Source: Albifimbria verrucaria (taxonomy: Eukaryota > Ascomycota > Sordariomycetes > Hypocreales > Stachybotryaceae). Taken from it: a DNA stretch of 64,000 nt. Of this stretch, positions 63,301-64,000 are shown in pieces. A model generated the notes under the pieces. That model saw only the letters and a program-made list of their open reading frames with translations, had not been told where the DNA came from and did no database searches. Each line of letters opens with the position of its first letter. Within the stretch, counting starts at the first letter, position 1. The position numbers and the translations under genes are program-made. The stretch spans positions 3,534,001 through 3,598,000 of the forward strand of contig JAHREC010000011.1 in NCBI GenBank assembly GCA_020081605.1, in the 5' to 3' direction.

Positions 63301-64000
63301 GGCTCTTGTTTGTATATATCAGGTACCGGGATAGTGGACAGGGGCCTAGAACCTCAGTTGCCTTGCGTGGCAAGACAGAGCATGGTCTCGCCATCTAAAT
63401 TTACTGCACCGAAGTACGGTTTGGCTTTGGCCACATGAGCTTCTTTGTCTGGTTCGATGAGACGTAAAGTTTCAAGTCACCACAAGGGCTCCCCATGAGT
63501 AAGCCGCCTCGCCTTCTGCTGGGCTTGACGCCAGTCGGGGTGGTCGACCGATTCGGCCCCATGCCTTCTGCTGTCGGGACCGTCGTGTCAGAAACAAGGT
63601 CAGATGATGATGACCAAGACGACGAGGTTCTTCCCCAGGACGAGCGACCGACCCATGGTTGCTCTGTGTTTGGTGGCGGTTTGAGCGACGGTGAATGCGA
63701 CCTATATCCGACGCATCTTAATTCTCACGTTCCCTCTCCTCCCCTGGCTGCGCGAGTGTCCGGGAAACTGCTCAGATGCCTCCACACACCCGGGATCTCG
63801 GAACGGGGAACGTAACCGAGGTCAGTGGCCGTGGGATATGCGCCCAGGGTTCGATGATCATAACCGTAGCGGTTGAAGGCAGTCTCCTTCCGCGGACTGC
63901 ACATCACTTTCTCATGCAAATAGGCAAATCTATAGGTGGCATTTCTCATTTCTGCACCCCGGATTGATATGAGAGTGCCCCGGTCCGAGGAAAGGTGGAT
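48301..64000. other. Gene-free stretch, 15.7 kb, to the right edge
   Basis: The longest open frames (49062-49640 +, 52729-53403 - and 55590-56180 -) are about 190-225 codons with random composition and no motif. Single-base losses elsewhere in the window average roughly one per 500 coding bases, so a real gene of 1 kb or more should still show long recognisable fragments; none do. Composition is GC-balanced, unlike the AT-rich element. The left end is the upstream region of the Mks1-like gene. Confidence 0.5.

Noticed and set aside
1..64000. CRISPR arrays, bacterial operons, rRNA genes
   Set aside because: None are visible; introns and gene families show the window is fungal nuclear DNA.

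Overview
The window looks like nuclear DNA of a filamentous ascomycete (Pezizomycotina, most likely Sordariomycetes/Hypocreales; genus not determined). The evidence is short introns (50-100 bases, GTNNGT donors, CTAAC-like branch sites), typical Sordariomycete versions of housekeeping genes, a fungal F-box/DUF6546-type gene, and a 3.2-kb, extremely AT-rich block that looks like a transposon destroyed by repeat-induced point mutation (RIP).

Layout. 0-23 kb is ordinary gene-dense sequence. dbf4 (-) and icp55 (+) share a promoter. After 2.5 kb of empty sequence come mpg1 (+) and gut1 (-), which converge. Then come an unrecognised gene (+) hidden by frame breaks, a histidine-phosphatase/phosphoglycerate-mutase family gene (-), vps27 (-) and doa4 (+). 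vps27 and doa4 are head to head across 0.9 kb and both act in ubiquitin-dependent endosomal sorting. 23.4-26.6 kb is the AT-rich block, bounded by inverted repeats that differ only by C/T and G/A changes. 27-29.3 kb is a long-chain fatty acyl-CoA synthetase (-). 35.4-36.9 kb is an F-box/DUF6546-type gene (+). 46.5-48.3 kb is a regulator with an AreA/Mks1-type N-terminal domain and DUF3295 (-). The rest (29.3-35.4, 36.9-46.5 and 48.3-64 kb) is GC-balanced sequence in which I can support no gene.

A property of the whole window matters for any reader: every conserved gene is broken by one or more single-base losses, nearly always in short homopolymer runs (mostly C or G). Putting one or two bases back in the run restores the family sequence each time, and summed exon lengths then become multiples of three. 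The simplest reading is uncorrected sequencing or assembly indels, not eleven pseudogenes. Coordinates below are spans on the sequence as given; exon limits and break positions are in the entries.

I did not find a convincing new multi-gene system. The most useful leads are the RIP-decayed element with its inverted repeats, an AT hexamer array inside it that is what a telomere-type repeat would become after full C-to-T change, the vps27-doa4 shared promoter, the hidden gene at 13.1-14.4 kb, and an mpg1 intron bordered by a 12-base direct repeat.
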